From Pseudomonas piscis (GTDB taxonomy: Bacteria > Pseudomonadota > Gammaproteobacteria > Pseudomonadales > Pseudomonadaceae): 64,000 nt of DNA. Made by a program: the position numbers and the translations under genes. Below the pieces are notes generated by a model. That model saw nothing but the letters and a program-made list of their open reading frames with translations, was not told the DNA's origin and did not search any database. Below, one piece after another: positions 18,553 to 30,673 of the stretch (position 1 is its first letter; each line of letters begins with the position of its first letter). Location of the stretch: positions 744,001 to 808,000 of the forward strand of contig NZ_WHUV01000001.1 of the NCBI RefSeq assembly GCF_009380155.1. Direction: 5' to 3'.

Positions 18553-18740
18553 GAAGAAGTTCCTGTGTGTCGTTGCCTGACCTTGTACGCGGATGCCGGC
18601 AGCGGCTCCAATTCGCTGTTCTGATGCGGGCCATTCGTCGGGTCGATTCCGGGCCGCAGGGCCCTGGCGGCGGCAGATTGTCCCGTGCGGAAAACTGACC
18701 TGCGGGTTTACAATCGCCCCACCTGATCAGGAGTAACGCC

Positions 18741-19214
18741 GTGCTGACTCATCTCGATTCCCAAGGGCGCGCCAATATGGTCGACGTCACCGACAAGGCC
18801 GTGACGTTTCGTGAAGCGACGGCCGAAGCCCGGGTGCGCATGCTCCCGCAAACCTTGCAGATGATCGTCAGCGGCGGTCATCCCAAGGGCGATGTGTTCG
18901 CCGTGGCGCGGATCGCCGGGATCCAGGCGGCGAAAAAGACCAGCGACCTGATTCCCCTGTGCCATCCGTTGATGCTCACCAGCGTCAAGGTCGAACTGCG
19001 CGCCGAGGGCGAGGACAGCGTGCACATCGTGGCGCGCTGCAAGCTCTCGGGGCAGACCGGGGTGGAGATGGAAGCGCTGACCGCCGCCAGTGTCGCCGCG
19101 CTGACGATCTACGACATGTGCAAGGCGGTGGACCGGGGCATGAGCATCGAGGGCGTGCGAGTGCTGGAAAAACTCGGCGGCAAGAGCGGCCACTACCAGG
19201 CGGAGCCGGCATGA
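18741..19214 (+). CDS. moaC: MoaC, cyclic pyranopterin monophosphate synthase
   Basis: Second enzyme of molybdenum-cofactor synthesis, converting the MoaA product to cyclic pyranopterin monophosphate. It is 157 residues with family motifs [19 protein letters not shown] and [11 protein letters not shown], which include the active-site Lys and Asp. It starts with GTG at 18741 behind AGGAG. It overlaps moaD by ATGA, so moaC, moaD and moaE form a tight operon. No moaA or moaB lies nearby. Confidence 0.97.
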   Translation: MLTHLDSQGRANMVDVTDKAVTFREATAEARVRMLPQTLQMIVSGGHPKGDVFAVARIAGIQAAKKTSDLIPLCHPLMLTSVKVELRAEGEDSVHIVARCKLSGQTGVEMEALTAASVAALTIYDMCKAVDRGMSIEGVRVLEKLGGKSGHYQAEPA

Positions 19215-19453
19215 AGATCAAGGTGAAGTTTTTCGCCCGCTATCGCGAGGCCATCGGTCTGGACGAGACCCAGGTCGACGGCGAGTTCCGTACCGTCGAG
19301 GATGTGCGCCAGCACCTGCTACAGGGCGTAGGCGCCCCGGTGCTGGGGGAGCAGAACCTGATGTGCGCGCGCAACGAGGAGTTGTGCCAGTTGGCCGAAC
19401 CCCTGGCCGACGGCGACGAAGTGGCGTTCTTCCCCACCGTGACCGGAGGCTGA
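19211..19453 (+). CDS. moaD: MoaD, molybdopterin synthase small subunit
   Basis: 80-residue ubiquitin-like sulfur carrier. It ends in the required Gly-Gly (PTVTGG), which is adenylated and thiocarboxylated before giving sulfur to the pterin. The ATG at 19211 overlaps the moaC stop codon; reading frames starting further upstream are out-of-frame readings through moaC. Forms the heterotetrameric synthase with MoaE, encoded one base downstream. Confidence 0.95.
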   Translation: MKIKVKFFARYREAIGLDETQVDGEFRTVEDVRQHLLQGVGAPVLGEQNLMCARNEELCQLAEPLADGDEVAFFPTVTGG

Positions 19454-19454
19454 C

Positions 19455-19907
19455 ATGGGCATTCGCGTACAGGGCGCGGCATTCGATCCCGGCGCCGAAC
19501 TCAATGCCATGCACGCGGCCAATGTCGGCGTCGGCGCGGTGGTGGGGTTCGTCGGCTACGTGCGTGATTTCAACGATGGCCAGGATGTCCACGGGATGTT
19601 CCTCGAGCACTATCCGGGCATGACCGAGAAGGCCCTGGCCAAGATTGCCGAGGAGGCCGGGCAGCGCTGGCCGTTGCTCAAGCTGGAGATCCTGCACCGC
19701 ATCGGCGCCCTGGCCCCGGGTGAGCCGATCGTCTTCGTCGCCGCCGCCAGCGCCCATCGCCAGGCGGCCTTCGACGCGTGTGCCTTCGTGATGGATTACC
19801 TCAAGACCCGGGCGCCGTTCTGGAAGAAGGAGCAGACCGCCGATGGCCCGCGCTGGGTCGAAGGCCGGCACAGTGACCAGGCCGCCGCCGAGCGCTGGGA
19901 AGACTGA
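19455..19907 (+). CDS. moaE: MoaE, molybdopterin synthase catalytic subunit
   Basis: 150 residues. Combines with thiocarboxylated MoaD to insert two sulfurs into cyclic pyranopterin monophosphate. Visible family features are VGAVVGFVGYVRD, FLEHYPGMTEKAL, HRIGALAPGEP and the catalytic-Lys segment FWKKE near residue 120. It begins one base after the moaD stop. A 32-base hyphenated palindrome follows about 55 bases past its stop and may end the operon transcript. Confidence 0.96.
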   Translation: MGIRVQGAAFDPGAELNAMHAANVGVGAVVGFVGYVRDFNDGQDVHGMFLEHYPGMTEKALAKIAEEAGQRWPLLKLEILHRIGALAPGEPIVFVAAASAHRQAAFDACAFVMDYLKTRAPFWKKEQTADGPRWVEGRHSDQAAAERWED

Positions 19908-19962
19908 TCCACCACAGGCCTTGGCGCATTCCTGCGCCTTGTGCAAAACCTGCCAAGCCGCA

Positions 19963-19994
19963 CGCCTGTTCCTGGTGATCACCAGGTGCAGGCG
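19963..19994. repeat. 32-base hyphenated palindrome between moaE and the binding-protein gene
   Basis: CGCCTG, 2 bases, then the perfect 16-base palindrome CCTGGTGATCACCAGG (19971-19986), 2 bases, CAGGCG. It is symmetric around 19978.5 with no T-run after it, so it is either a stem without U-tract or a dimeric-protein operator lying 14 bases before the TTGACG at 20008. Confidence 0.7.
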
Positions 19995-20007
19995 TTGCTG
20001 TGCCCCG

Positions 20008-20039
20008 TTGACGATATATACATTAAAGTCCAGTATGGA
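20008..20039 (+). promoter_or_regulatory. Promoter with DauR-like operator before the binding-protein gene
   Basis: TTGACG (20008-20013), 17 bases, then CAGTAT (20031-20036) make a candidate sigma-70 promoter. The palindrome TCCAGTATGGA (20029-20039) covers its -10. The same arrangement and nearly the same palindrome occur at dauB (23810-23841), which supports joint control. Confidence 0.6.
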
Positions 20040-20120
20040 TTTCAAAGTACAAAACAGCTGCGCCGTTCCACCTCTTCTTTCTGTCTTGCCAAACCAACAA
20101 CAATTCGCGAGAGAACGAAC

Positions 20121-20897
20121 ATGAAAAAACTCCCCCTCATCAGTGGCCTGGTCCTGGGCCTGTTGGCGTGCACCCAGCTCTCGGCCGCCGAGAAGACCCT
20201 GCGCTTCGGGATCGAGGCCGCTTATCCACCCTTTGCCTTCAAGACCGCCGAAGGCAAGATCGCTGGCTTCGACTACGACATCGGCAATGCCCTGTGCGCG
20301 CAGATGCAGGTCAAGTGCGAGTGGACCGAGGTCGAGTTCGATGGGCTGATTCCATCGCTGAAGGTGAAGAAGATCGATGCCGCGCTGTCATCCATGACCA
20401 TCACCGCCGAGCGCCGCAAGTCGGTGGATTTCACCCACAGGTACTACTTCACCTCGTCGCGCCTGGTGATGAAGAAAGGCGCCGTGGTGGACGACCAGTA
20501 CCAGAGCCTCAAGGGCAAGACCATCGGTGTGCAGCGTTCCACCACCACCGACCGCTACGCCACCGAGGTCCTGGAACCCAAGGGCATCAAGGTGACGCGC
20601 TACAGCAATAACGAAGAGATCTACATGGACCTGGCGGCGGGGCGCCTGGATGCGATCTTCGCCGACACCATCCCGCTGGAGGATTTCCTGTCGATGCCCC
20701 GCGGCGCCGACTATGCCTTCGTCGGCCCGGAGCTCAAGGATCCGAAGTACGTCGGCGAGGGCGCCGGGATCGCCGTGCGCAAGGGGAACGAGCAACTGGT
20801 GGGCGAACTGGACAAGGCCATCTCCGGCATCCGCGCCAACGGCGAGTACCAGAAGATCCAGGCCAAGTACTTCAAGTCGGATATCTACGGCGACTGA
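20121..20897 (+). CDS. Periplasmic amino-acid-binding protein (ABC, ArgT/HisJ type)
   Basis: 258-residue solute-binding protein of family 3, exported by a signal peptide (1-23, ending LSAA). The mature start [20 protein letters not shown] and the segment [27 protein letters not shown] are typical of cationic amino-acid receptors such as ArgT. No permease or ATPase genes lie beside it, so it must share a transporter encoded elsewhere. Placed beside dauBAR, it probably brings in arginine or lysine (possibly the D-forms); that is inference. The ATG at 20121 is preceded by GAGAGAACGAAC. Confidence 0.88.
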   Translation: MKKLPLISGLVLGLLACTQLSAAEKTLRFGIEAAYPPFAFKTAEGKIAGFDYDIGNALCAQMQVKCEWTEVEFDGLIPSLKVKKIDAALSSMTITAERRKSVDFTHRYYFTSSRLVMKKGAVVDDQYQSLKGKTIGVQRSTTTDRYATEVLEPKGIKVTRYSNNEEIYMDLAAGRLDAIFADTIPLEDFLSMPRGADYAFVGPELKDPKYVGEGAGIAVRKGNEQLVGELDKAISGIRANGEYQKIQAKYFKSDIYGD

Positions 20898-20913
20898 TGC
20901 CGCAGGCGTTTGC

Positions 20914-20925
20914 GAGCGATCGCTC
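20914..20925. terminator. Palindromic hairpin between convergent genes
   Basis: The perfect 12-base palindrome GAGCGATCGCTC, followed by GTGCTCGCTCGC, lies between the stops of the binding-protein gene and dauR. It resembles a REP unit and may act as a weak bidirectional end signal. Confidence 0.4.
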
Positions 20926-20949
20926 CCAGGGGTGCTCGCTCGCCGAGGA

Positions 20950-21579
20950 TCACTGCTCCTTGAGTTCCTTGAGGTGCTTGTACACCGTCGCCCGGCCCAT
21001 GTTCAGCACGTTGGCCACATAGTTGGCGGCGCTCTTGCCCTTGAATGCGCCTTCGGCGTGCAGCGCCAGCACCAGTTCGCGCTTGTGGTCGCGGGTCAGC
21101 AGGTTCAGCCCCAGCTGCCGCTCGCGCAGCCAGTTGTGCAGGAAGGTGTTGATCCGCTCCTGCCAGTCATCGCGAAACAGTGAGTCTGGCTGTGGGATCA
21201 GCTTGCTGGGGGAGAGGAACAGGTCCAGCGCGGCCTTGGCATTCTCGAACAGCGAGATGTTCAGGTTGATGCACAGCACCGCCAACGGCTGGCCCTTGGC
21301 GTCGCGCAGCACGGTGCTCAGGCTGCGGATCTTCTGGCCGTCCCAGTTGAGCTTTTCGTAGGGGCCGATGTTCCGTTCATCGCTGTCGCCGCTGAGCATG
21401 TCTTCCAGGGCCGCATCGTCACCCACTTCACGCTTGGACAGATTGTTGGCGATGTAGTCGACCTTCTGCGTGCGCAAGTCGTGGAGCACCACTTCGGCGT
21501 GGGGGAAGAACAGGGTGGCAATGGCGTCGGCGATCGCCCGGAAATTGTCCAGGGCAGGGTCCTTTGCGGGTGTGGTCAT
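20950..21579 (-). CDS. dauR: DauR, PAS-HTH repressor of D-arginine use
   Basis: 209-residue regulator of the YheO/DauR type: an N-terminal PAS-like sensor (about 12-125, with DLRTQKVDYIANNLSKR and PLAVLCINLNIS) and a C-terminal helix-turn-helix (about 165-209, GKSAANYVANVLNMGRATVYKHLKEL in blocks). In P. aeruginosa, DauR represses dauBAR and is relieved by arginine. Here it is the last gene of the same operon, 85 bases after dauA, with AGGAG before the ATG at 21579. Its likely operators are the TCCAnTATGGA-like palindromes at 23810 and 20029. Confidence 0.9.
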   Translation of the reverse strand: MTTPAKDPALDNFRAIADAIATLFFPHAEVVLHDLRTQKVDYIANNLSKREVGDDAALEDMLSGDSDERNIGPYEKLNWDGQKIRSLSTVLRDAKGQPLAVLCINLNISLFENAKAALDLFLSPSKLIPQPDSLFRDDWQERINTFLHNWLRERQLGLNLLTRDHKRELVLALHAEGAFKGKSAANYVANVLNMGRATVYKHLKELKEQ

Positions 21580-21600
21580 GGGTGTACTCCTGGCGGCTTC

Positions 21601-21623
21601 AGCGCCCGCCGCTGGCGGGCGCT
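21601..21623 (-). repeat. Perfect hairpin between dauA and dauR
   Basis: AGCGCCCGCC, GCT, GGCGGGCGCT: a 10-base perfect GC-rich stem with a 3-base loop, 22 bases upstream of the dauR start and directly before its ribosome site. No U-run follows, so it is not a classic terminator. It may lower dauR translation or protect the dauBA mRNA. Confidence 0.7.
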
Positions 21624-21664
21624 GGGAGTGTGCCGCAATCGTCCGGGCGCGTCATCCCGAGGTA

Positions 21665-23780
<2,116 letters not shown>

Positions 23781-23809
23781 GGAAGTACTCCGTTTTTATA
23801 AACTTATTT

Positions 23810-23841
23810 GTCCATTATGGACTTTTAGTTTATTCTGGCAA
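23810..23841 (-). promoter_or_regulatory. dauB promoter with overlapping palindromic operator
   Basis: On the minus strand TTGCCA (23841-23836), 16 bases, CATAAT (23819-23814) is a good sigma-70 promoter. The palindrome GTCCATAATGGAC (23810-23822) sits over the -10. This is what would be expected for repression by DauR. Confidence 0.75.
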
Positions 23842-23851
23842 TATCCAGGCG

Positions 23852-23878
23852 AAAAAAAACGCAGCCCCAGGGCTGCGT
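23852..23878 (-). terminator. rhlB terminator
   Basis: On the minus strand a 9-base stem (ACGCAGCCC and complement) is followed by eight T residues (plus strand A run 23852-23859). It lies just past the rhlB stop and also between rhlB and the dauB promoter. Confidence 0.92.
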
Positions 23879-23904
23879 CTTTGCTTGGCCGGGTCCGTTT
23901 GGAC

Positions 23905-25383
23905 TCAGGCTTGCGGGCGCTTGCGCTCCACGGCGCGCAGCAACTCGGTGGGCGGCATTTCGCAGCTGATCTTGCGTCCCAGCAGTTCCTCGATCGCCGG
24001 CAACTGGTAGGAGTCGTCCTCGCCGGCGAAGCTGATGGATACGCCGTCGGCGCCGGCCCGGCCGGTCCGGCCGATGCGGTGCACGTAGTCGTCGGGGACT
24101 TCCGGCAGGGTGAAGTTGATCACGTGGCTGATGCCGTCGATGTGGATGCCGCGGCCGGCGACGTCGGTGGCCACCAGGACCCGGATCTTGCCTTCGCGGA
24201 AGCCTTCCAGGGTCTTGATCCTTTTGTGCTGCGGCACGTCGCCGGAGAGCTGGGCGGCGTTGACGCCGTCACGCACCAGGCGTTCCTCGATGCGCCGCAC
24301 TTCATCCTTGCGGTTGGCGAAGACCATCACCCGCTCCCAGCCGTTGTCGTTGACCAGGTTGTACAGCAGCTTGTACTTGTCGGCACCGGCCACGGCGTAG
24401 ATGTGCTGCTCGACGTTGGCGTTGGCGACGTTCTCGGCTTCGATCTCGACGATCGCCGGATCGGTGGTCCATTGCTTGGCCAGGTTCATCACGTCTTCGG
24501 TGAAGGTGGCCGAGAACAGCAGGGTCTGGCGTTCGCTCTTGGGCGGAGTCTGGCGGATGATCTGCCGCACCTGGGGGATGAAGCCCATGTCGAGCATGCG
24601 GTCGGCTTCGTCCAGCACCATCACCTCGACCATGTCCAGGTGCACGTCGCCGCGCTGGTTGAAGTCCAGCAGGCGGCCGGGGGTAGCCACCAGGATGTCG
24701 CAGTGGCGGGCTTCGAGCTGCTTGAGCTGCTTGTCGAAGTCCATACCGCCGACGAAGGTCATCACGTTCAGGCCGGTGTACTTGGTCAGCGCCGCGGCGT
24801 CCTTGGCGATCTGCACCACCAGTTCCCGGGTCGGGGCGATGACCAGCGCCCGCGGCTCGCCCATGTAGCGTTCCTTGGGCGGCGGGGTCTGCAGCAGCTG
24901 GGTGATGATCGAGATCAGGAACGCGGCGGTCTTGCCGGTGCCGGTCTGGGCGCGGCCGATGGCGTCCTTGCCCGCGAGGGTGAAGCCCAGTACCTGGGCC
25001 TGGATCGGCGTGCAGTAGGGGAAACCCAGGTCGTGGATGGCATGCATCAGTTCCGGGGCGAGCTTGAAATCATGGAAACGGGTCTTGCCTTCCTGGGGCT
25101 CGACCACGAAGTCCTCGAGCTTCCAGGTACTGACCGGCGGTTTCGGGGCGCGTGGGCGACGCTGCTCGGCCTTGGGTTTTTCCGCGCGCGGCGCCTTGGG
25201 AGTGGAAGGGGCGGCCGGTGTGGTCACCGGTTCTTTTTTAGTGGCGGTAGCGGGCGCGCTCCGTTCCGGCTGGTGGCCGTCATTGCGGCTGCTGGAAGGG
25301 GGGATGGGAGCGCTGGGGCTTGGCGCTATCGGCTCTGCCTCGCTTTTACCGAAGATTTTCTTGAGTGCTTTGAGCACGGTCAT
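23905..25383 (-). CDS. rhlB: RhlB-type DEAD-box RNA helicase
   Basis: 492-residue ATP-dependent RNA helicase, probably the degradosome helicase RhlB. A low-complexity Pro/Ala/Lys-rich N-terminus (about 12-85) precedes the core. Motifs in order: [19 protein letters not shown] with TPIQAQ (Q motif), AQTGTGKT (I), PTRELV (Ia), TPGRL (Ib), VLDEADRM (II), LLFSATF (III), and [10 protein letters not shown] (VI). The extended N-terminus is longer than that of E. coli RhlB and is common in pseudomonads. The ATG at 25383 has only a weak GAG upstream. A strong terminator follows at 23852. Confidence 0.92.
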   Translation of the reverse strand: MTVLKALKKIFGKSEAEPIAPSPSAPIPPSSSRNDGHQPERSAPATATKKEPVTTPAAPSTPKAPRAEKPKAEQRRPRAPKPPVSTWKLEDFVVEPQEGKTRFHDFKLAPELMHAIHDLGFPYCTPIQAQVLGFTLAGKDAIGRAQTGTGKTAAFLISIITQLLQTPPPKERYMGEPRALVIAPTRELVVQIAKDAAALTKYTGLNVMTFVGGMDFDKQLKQLEARHCDILVATPGRLLDFNQRGDVHLDMVEVMVLDEADRMLDMGFIPQVRQIIRQTPPKSERQTLLFSATFTEDVMNLAKQWTTDPAIVEIEAENVANANVEQHIYAVAGADKYKLLYNLVNDNGWERVMVFANRKDEVRRIEERLVRDGVNAAQLSGDVPQHKRIKTLEGFREGKIRVLVATDVAGRGIHIDGISHVINFTLPEVPDDYVHRIGRTGRAGADGVSISFAGEDDSYQLPAIEELLGRKISCEMPPTELLRAVERKRPQA

Positions 25384-25479
25384 CTCATCAATTGGTTAAG
25401 GAATGTACGCCGGCCAGTGTAATGCAAGAAACGGGCGCGGCGTAGTCTGTTGCTCGCCCTGTGTTCCCTGGGCGGACGG

Positions 25480-27058
<1,579 letters not shown>

Positions 27059-27072
27059 AGCCGAGACCGACC

Positions 27073-28341
27073 ATGTCCAACCACCAGGCATCCCCCCATA
27101 CCCCACCGCCGGAACTGCTGATCGACGCCGAGGCCGACGACGAAGAAGTGCAGCAGGCTCCCCCGGTGCTGCGTCGCCCCTGGCTGTTGCTGCTGGGGTT
27201 GATCCTGGTGGCGCTGAACCTGCGGCCGGCGCTGTCGAGCATGGCGCCGCTGCTCAGTGATGTATCGCAGCACCTGGGGCTGTCGGCAGCCAAGGCCGGT
27301 TTGCTGACCACTTTGCCGGTGTTGTGCCTGGGCCTGTTCGCGCCGCTGGCGCCGGTGCTGGCCCGGCGTTTCGGCGCCGAGCGGGTGGTGTTGGGGATCT
27401 TGCTGACCCTGGCCCTGGGCATCGTCGTGCGCAGCTCGTTCGGTGAGGTCGGGGTGTTCGCCGGGAGCATCCTGGCGGGCGCCAGCATCGGGGTGATCGG
27501 CGTGTTGCTGCCGGGTATCGTCAAGCGTGATTTCGCGCGCCATGCCGGGACCATGACCGGGGTCTACACCATGGCCCTGTGCTTGGGCGCCGCCATGGCG
27601 GCCGGAGCCAGCGTGCCCTTGAGCCATGCCTTTGGCGACAGCTGGGCCATGGGCCTGGGCTTCTGGGTGGTGCCGGCGCTGGTGGCGGGGCTGTTCTGGC
27701 TGCCCCAGGTCGGGCAGAAGCACGGCGCCCATCATGTGGCCTATCGCGTGCGGGGGCTGTTGCGTGACCGCCTGGCCTGGCAGGTGACCCTGTACATGGG
27801 CCTGCAATCTTCCCTGGCCTACATCGTGTTCGGCTGGTTGCCGTCGATCCTCATCGGTCGTGGCCTGAGCCCGACCCAGGCCGGGCTGGTGCTGTCGGGC
27901 TCGGTGATCGTGCAGTTGATCAGCTCCCTGGCCGCTCCCTGGCTGGCGACCCGGGGCAAGGACCAGCGCCTGGCCATCGTGATCGTCATGCTGATGACCC
28001 TGGGCGGCCTATTCGGTTGCCTGTACGCGCCGCTCGATGGCCTGTGGGGCTGGGCGATCCTCCTGGGCCTGGGCCAGGGCGGCACCTTCAGCCTGGCCCT
28101 GACCCTGATCGTGCTGCGCTCGCGCGATACCCACGTGGCGGCCAACCTGTCGAGCATGGCCCAGGGCATCGGCTATACGCTGGCATCCATGGGCCCGTTC
28201 GCGGTGGGCCTGGTGCACGACTGGACCGGTGGCTGGAATGCCCTGGGCTGGATCTTCGCGGTGCTGGGCGGTGGCGCCATCATCGCCGGGCTGGGCGCCG
28301 GCCGTGCGCTTTATGTGCAGGTGCAAAGCGAAAGGATCTGA
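27073..28341 (+). CDS. MFS transporter, cyanate/2-nitroimidazole (CynX/NimT) family
   Basis: 422-residue inner-membrane carrier with about 12 membrane helices after a 35-residue acidic N-terminal tail. The opening helix LLLLGLILVALNLRPALSSMAPL is a hallmark of the CynX/NimT family. The loop MAPLLSDVSQHLGLSAAKAGLLTTLPV and the later motif QGIGYTLASMGPFAVGLVHD also fit. The substrate cannot be predicted; no cynase gene is nearby. It is co-directional with and 14 bases from the FadR-type regulator, forming a two-gene unit. Confidence 0.88.
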   Translation: MSNHQASPHTPPPELLIDAEADDEEVQQAPPVLRRPWLLLLGLILVALNLRPALSSMAPLLSDVSQHLGLSAAKAGLLTTLPVLCLGLFAPLAPVLARRFGAERVVLGILLTLALGIVVRSSFGEVGVFAGSILAGASIGVIGVLLPGIVKRDFARHAGTMTGVYTMALCLGAAMAAGASVPLSHAFGDSWAMGLGFWVVPALVAGLFWLPQVGQKHGAHHVAYRVRGLLRDRLAWQVTLYMGLQSSLAYIVFGWLPSILIGRGLSPTQAGLVLSGSVIVQLISSLAAPWLATRGKDQRLAIVIVMLMTLGGLFGCLYAPLDGLWGWAILLGLGQGGTFSLALTLIVLRSRDTHVAANLSSMAQGIGYTLASMGPFAVGLVHDWTGGWNALGWIFAVLGGGAIIAGLGAGRALYVQVQSERI

Positions 28342-28439
28342 GCGGCCTCACCGACGGTATTTACCCGGCAAATGTCGGTAGTGTTCCGCCGGTTTGCGGA
28401 TTATCGTGCAGGCATTCCACGTCCCTTCGGAGTCTGTCC

Positions 28440-28910
28440 ATGAGCGATGCCCATCGTGCGCTGATCAGCGAGTTCTACCAGGCTTTCCAACGCCTGGATG
28501 CCGAGGCCATGAGTGCCTGCTACACCGAGGATGTGCTCTTCAGCGACCCGGCGTTCGGTGAGCTGCGCGGGCGTGACGCCGGCGACATGTGGCGCATGCT
28601 GGCCTCGCGGGCCAAGGATTTCTCGTTGACCTTCGACAGTGTGCGCGCCGATGAGCGCAGCGGTGGCGCGCACTGGGTGGCGACCTACCTGTTCAGCCAG
28701 ACCGGGCGCACCGTGGTCAACGATATCCAGGCGCGTTTCGTGTTCCGCGACGGCAAGATCTGCGAGCACCACGATCATTTCGACATGTGGCGCTGGGCTC
28801 GCCAGGCCCTGGGAGCCAAGGGCTTGCTGCTGGGCTGGACGCCACTGCTGAAGAATGCCGTGCGTGCCCAGGCGCGCAAGGGTCTGAAGGCCTTCCAGGG
28901 CGGTCGCTGA
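28440..28910 (+). CDS. SnoaL-like / NTF2-fold protein
   Basis: 156-residue cytoplasmic protein with the cone-shaped NTF2 fold: an N-terminal helix (SEFYQAFQRLDAEAMSACY), the DVLFSDPAFGELRGRDA turn, and strands ending in a central HDHFDMWRWARQALG. Related to ketosteroid-isomerase-like proteins of unknown role in pseudomonads. A C-terminal Lys/Arg-rich tail (AVRAQARKGLKAF) extends it. The ATG is preceded by TCGGAGTCTGTCC. No functional partner is evident. Confidence 0.85.
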   Translation: MSDAHRALISEFYQAFQRLDAEAMSACYTEDVLFSDPAFGELRGRDAGDMWRMLASRAKDFSLTFDSVRADERSGGAHWVATYLFSQTGRTVVNDIQARFVFRDGKICEHHDHFDMWRWARQALGAKGLLLGWTPLLKNAVRAQARKGLKAFQGGR

Positions 28911-28953
28911 GTCCATCCTCTGTTAAGATCGCGGCTTGTTATCCACAAGCCCG

Positions 28954-29280
28954 ATGCCTTTCGTGACCAACCCCGATCTGTCCCCCGTCGCATGCGCCGT
29001 GCCACCGGCAGCGGCCAGCAAACCCTGGTTCGTCTACCTGGTGCGGGCGGCCAATGGCGCCTTGTACTGCGGTATCAGCGACGATCCGCAGCGGCGTTTC
29101 GCCAAGCACCAAAGCGGCAAGGGCGCGCGTTTCTTTCTCTCCAGTCCGGCGGTCGCGCTGGTCTATACCGAGGCTTGTCGCGACAAGAGCGAAGCCCTGC
29201 GCCAGGAGCGGCTGATCAAGAAACTCAAGAAGAGTGCCAAGGAGTGCCTGGTGGCGGGGGCGGCCGCATCATCAATCTGA
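28954..29280 (+). CDS. GIY-YIG nuclease superfamily protein (YhbQ/UPF0213-like)
   Basis: 108-residue protein with a GIY-YIG-type domain from about residue 25: [19 protein letters not shown], in which VYLV and YCGIS take the place of GIY and YIG, then the Arg in [14 protein letters not shown] and Glu in [17 protein letters not shown]. Small stand-alone members act on nicked or branched nucleic acids in vitro. A TTG at 28936 would add six residues; the ATG at 28954 is preferred for codon type only, since neither has a clear ribosome site. Confidence 0.82.
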   Translation: MPFVTNPDLSPVACAVPPAAASKPWFVYLVRAANGALYCGISDDPQRRFAKHQSGKGARFFLSSPAVALVYTEACRDKSEALRQERLIKKLKKSAKECLVAGAAASSI

Positions 29281-29367
29281 CTGATGGTTTCCCATCAGTC
29301 GAATTCGTAGGTCATCCGTCGATTGCGCGCTAAGCTCAAGCCTCTTTTTCTCATGGCGGAGCCTGGT

Positions 29368-30303
29368 ATGTCTGAGTTGATCCTTCATCATTACTCGACC
29401 TCACCCTTTGCGGAGAAAGCCCGCTTGCTGCTGGGTTTCAAGGGGCTTTCCTGGCGTTCGGTGAAGATCGCCCCGGTGATGCCCAAGCCCGACCTGACCG
29501 CGCTGACCGGTGGTTATCGCAAGACTCCGGTGTTGCAGGTCGGGGCCGACGTCTATTGCGATACGGCCATGATCGCCCGGTGCCTGGAGCAGGAAAAAGC
29601 CAGCCCGGCGCTGTTTCCCGAAGGCCAGGAGCTGACCAGCGCGACCTTCGCCGCCTGGGCCGACTCGACGGTGTTCCAGCATGCGGTGACCCTGGTGTTC
29701 CAGCCTGAGTCGGCTGCGGTGCGCTTTGGCAAGCTGCCGCCGGAGGCACGCAAGGCGTTCATGGCCGACCGGGCCGGGCTGTTCAGTGGCGGCAGTGCCA
29801 GCCGGGTACCCCTGGAGCAGGCCAAGCACCAATGGCCGACTTTCATGGCGCGCCTGGAGCAGCAGTTGCAACGTGAGCCGGGGGACTTCCTGTTTGGCCA
29901 GCCGTCGATCGCCGACATCGCCATGGCCCATCCCCTGTGGTTCCTCAAGGGCACCCCGGTGACCGCGCCGCTGGTGGATGAATACCCGGCGGTCGCCGCC
30001 TGGCTGGCCCGGGTGCTGGATTTCGGCCACGGCGCCTCCAGCGAGATGAGCGCCGAAGAGGCCCTGGCGGTGGCGCACGCCGCCACGCCGGCCCCGCTGC
30101 CCCAGGAAGCTTTCGCCGATCCCAATGGTTTCAAGGCCGGCCAGCAGGTGGTGATTGCCGCGACCGACTATGGGGTCGATCCGGTGGCCGGGGAGTTGCT
30201 GTTCGCCGGGAGCGAAGAGCTGATCCTGCGCCGCGAGGACCCGCGCGCCGGTGTGGTGCATGTGCACTTCCCGCGCCTGGGGTTTGGCATCCAGGCCCAG
30301 TGA
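29368..30303 (+). CDS. Glutathione S-transferase-like protein
   Basis: 311 residues: an N-terminal thioredoxin-fold GST domain (about 2-80, LILHHYSTSPFAEKARLLLGFKGLSW, with GGYRKTPVLQVGADVYCDTAMI carrying the glutathione-binding cis-Pro and Asp) and a helical C-terminal domain (about 95-220), then about 80 extra residues. The ATG at 29368, with GCGGAG upstream, is preferred over the reading from 29323. It is longer than ordinary GSTs by the C-terminal extension (EEALAVAHAATP onward), whose role is unknown. It is convergent with the glutaredoxin gene. Confidence 0.85.
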   Translation: MSELILHHYSTSPFAEKARLLLGFKGLSWRSVKIAPVMPKPDLTALTGGYRKTPVLQVGADVYCDTAMIARCLEQEKASPALFPEGQELTSATFAAWADSTVFQHAVTLVFQPESAAVRFGKLPPEARKAFMADRAGLFSGGSASRVPLEQAKHQWPTFMARLEQQLQREPGDFLFGQPSIADIAMAHPLWFLKGTPVTAPLVDEYPAVAAWLARVLDFGHGASSEMSAEEALAVAHAATPAPLPQEAFADPNGFKAGQQVVIAATDYGVDPVAGELLFAGSEELILRREDPRAGVVHVHFPRLGFGIQAQ

Positions 30304-30319
30304 ACTGCTGCCATGGCCG

Positions 30320-30673
30320 CTACTTGGGCAGGGCGGCCATGATGGCGTCGGGATCGTAGGTGCGGATCAGGGTGCCGTTCACGTCCAGGATCGGAATCCC
30401 GGCGCCACCCAGGTCGATGTAGGCCTGGCGCGCGCTGGGGTCTTTCTCGATATCGAACTCCCGATAGGGAATGCCCTTCTGGTCGAGAAAGCGCCGGGTG
30501 GCCTTGCAGTAGCCGCACCAGTCGGTGGCGTACAGCACTACCTTGGCCTGGCTACGGGTGGTCTCGGAAACCGCCGCGCCGGGATCGAACAATCGCTCGA
30601 TCTTGCCCCAGTGCTGGTAGAGCACCACTACCAGCAGGATCAGCAGGAACTTCTTCAAGACCCCCTGGAGCAT
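30320..30673 (-). CDS. Membrane-anchored glutaredoxin-like protein
   Basis: 117 residues. An N-terminal membrane anchor (about 6-20, VLKKFLLILLVVVLY) is followed by a glutaredoxin fold with the redox pair CGYC at 53-56, the GIPILDVNG loop with cis-Pro, and a C-terminal DPDAIMAALPK helix. By the positive-inside rule (KK before the helix) the redox domain may face the periplasm, which is odd for a glutaredoxin because glutathione is mainly cytoplasmic. The start shares one base with the ndpA stop, so it is cotranscribed with ndpA. Confidence 0.87.
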   Translation of the reverse strand: MLQGVLKKFLLILLVVVLYQHWGKIERLFDPGAAVSETTRSQAKVVLYATDWCGYCKATRRFLDQKGIPYREFDIEKDPSARQAYIDLGGAGIPILDVNGTLIRTYDPDAIMAALPK

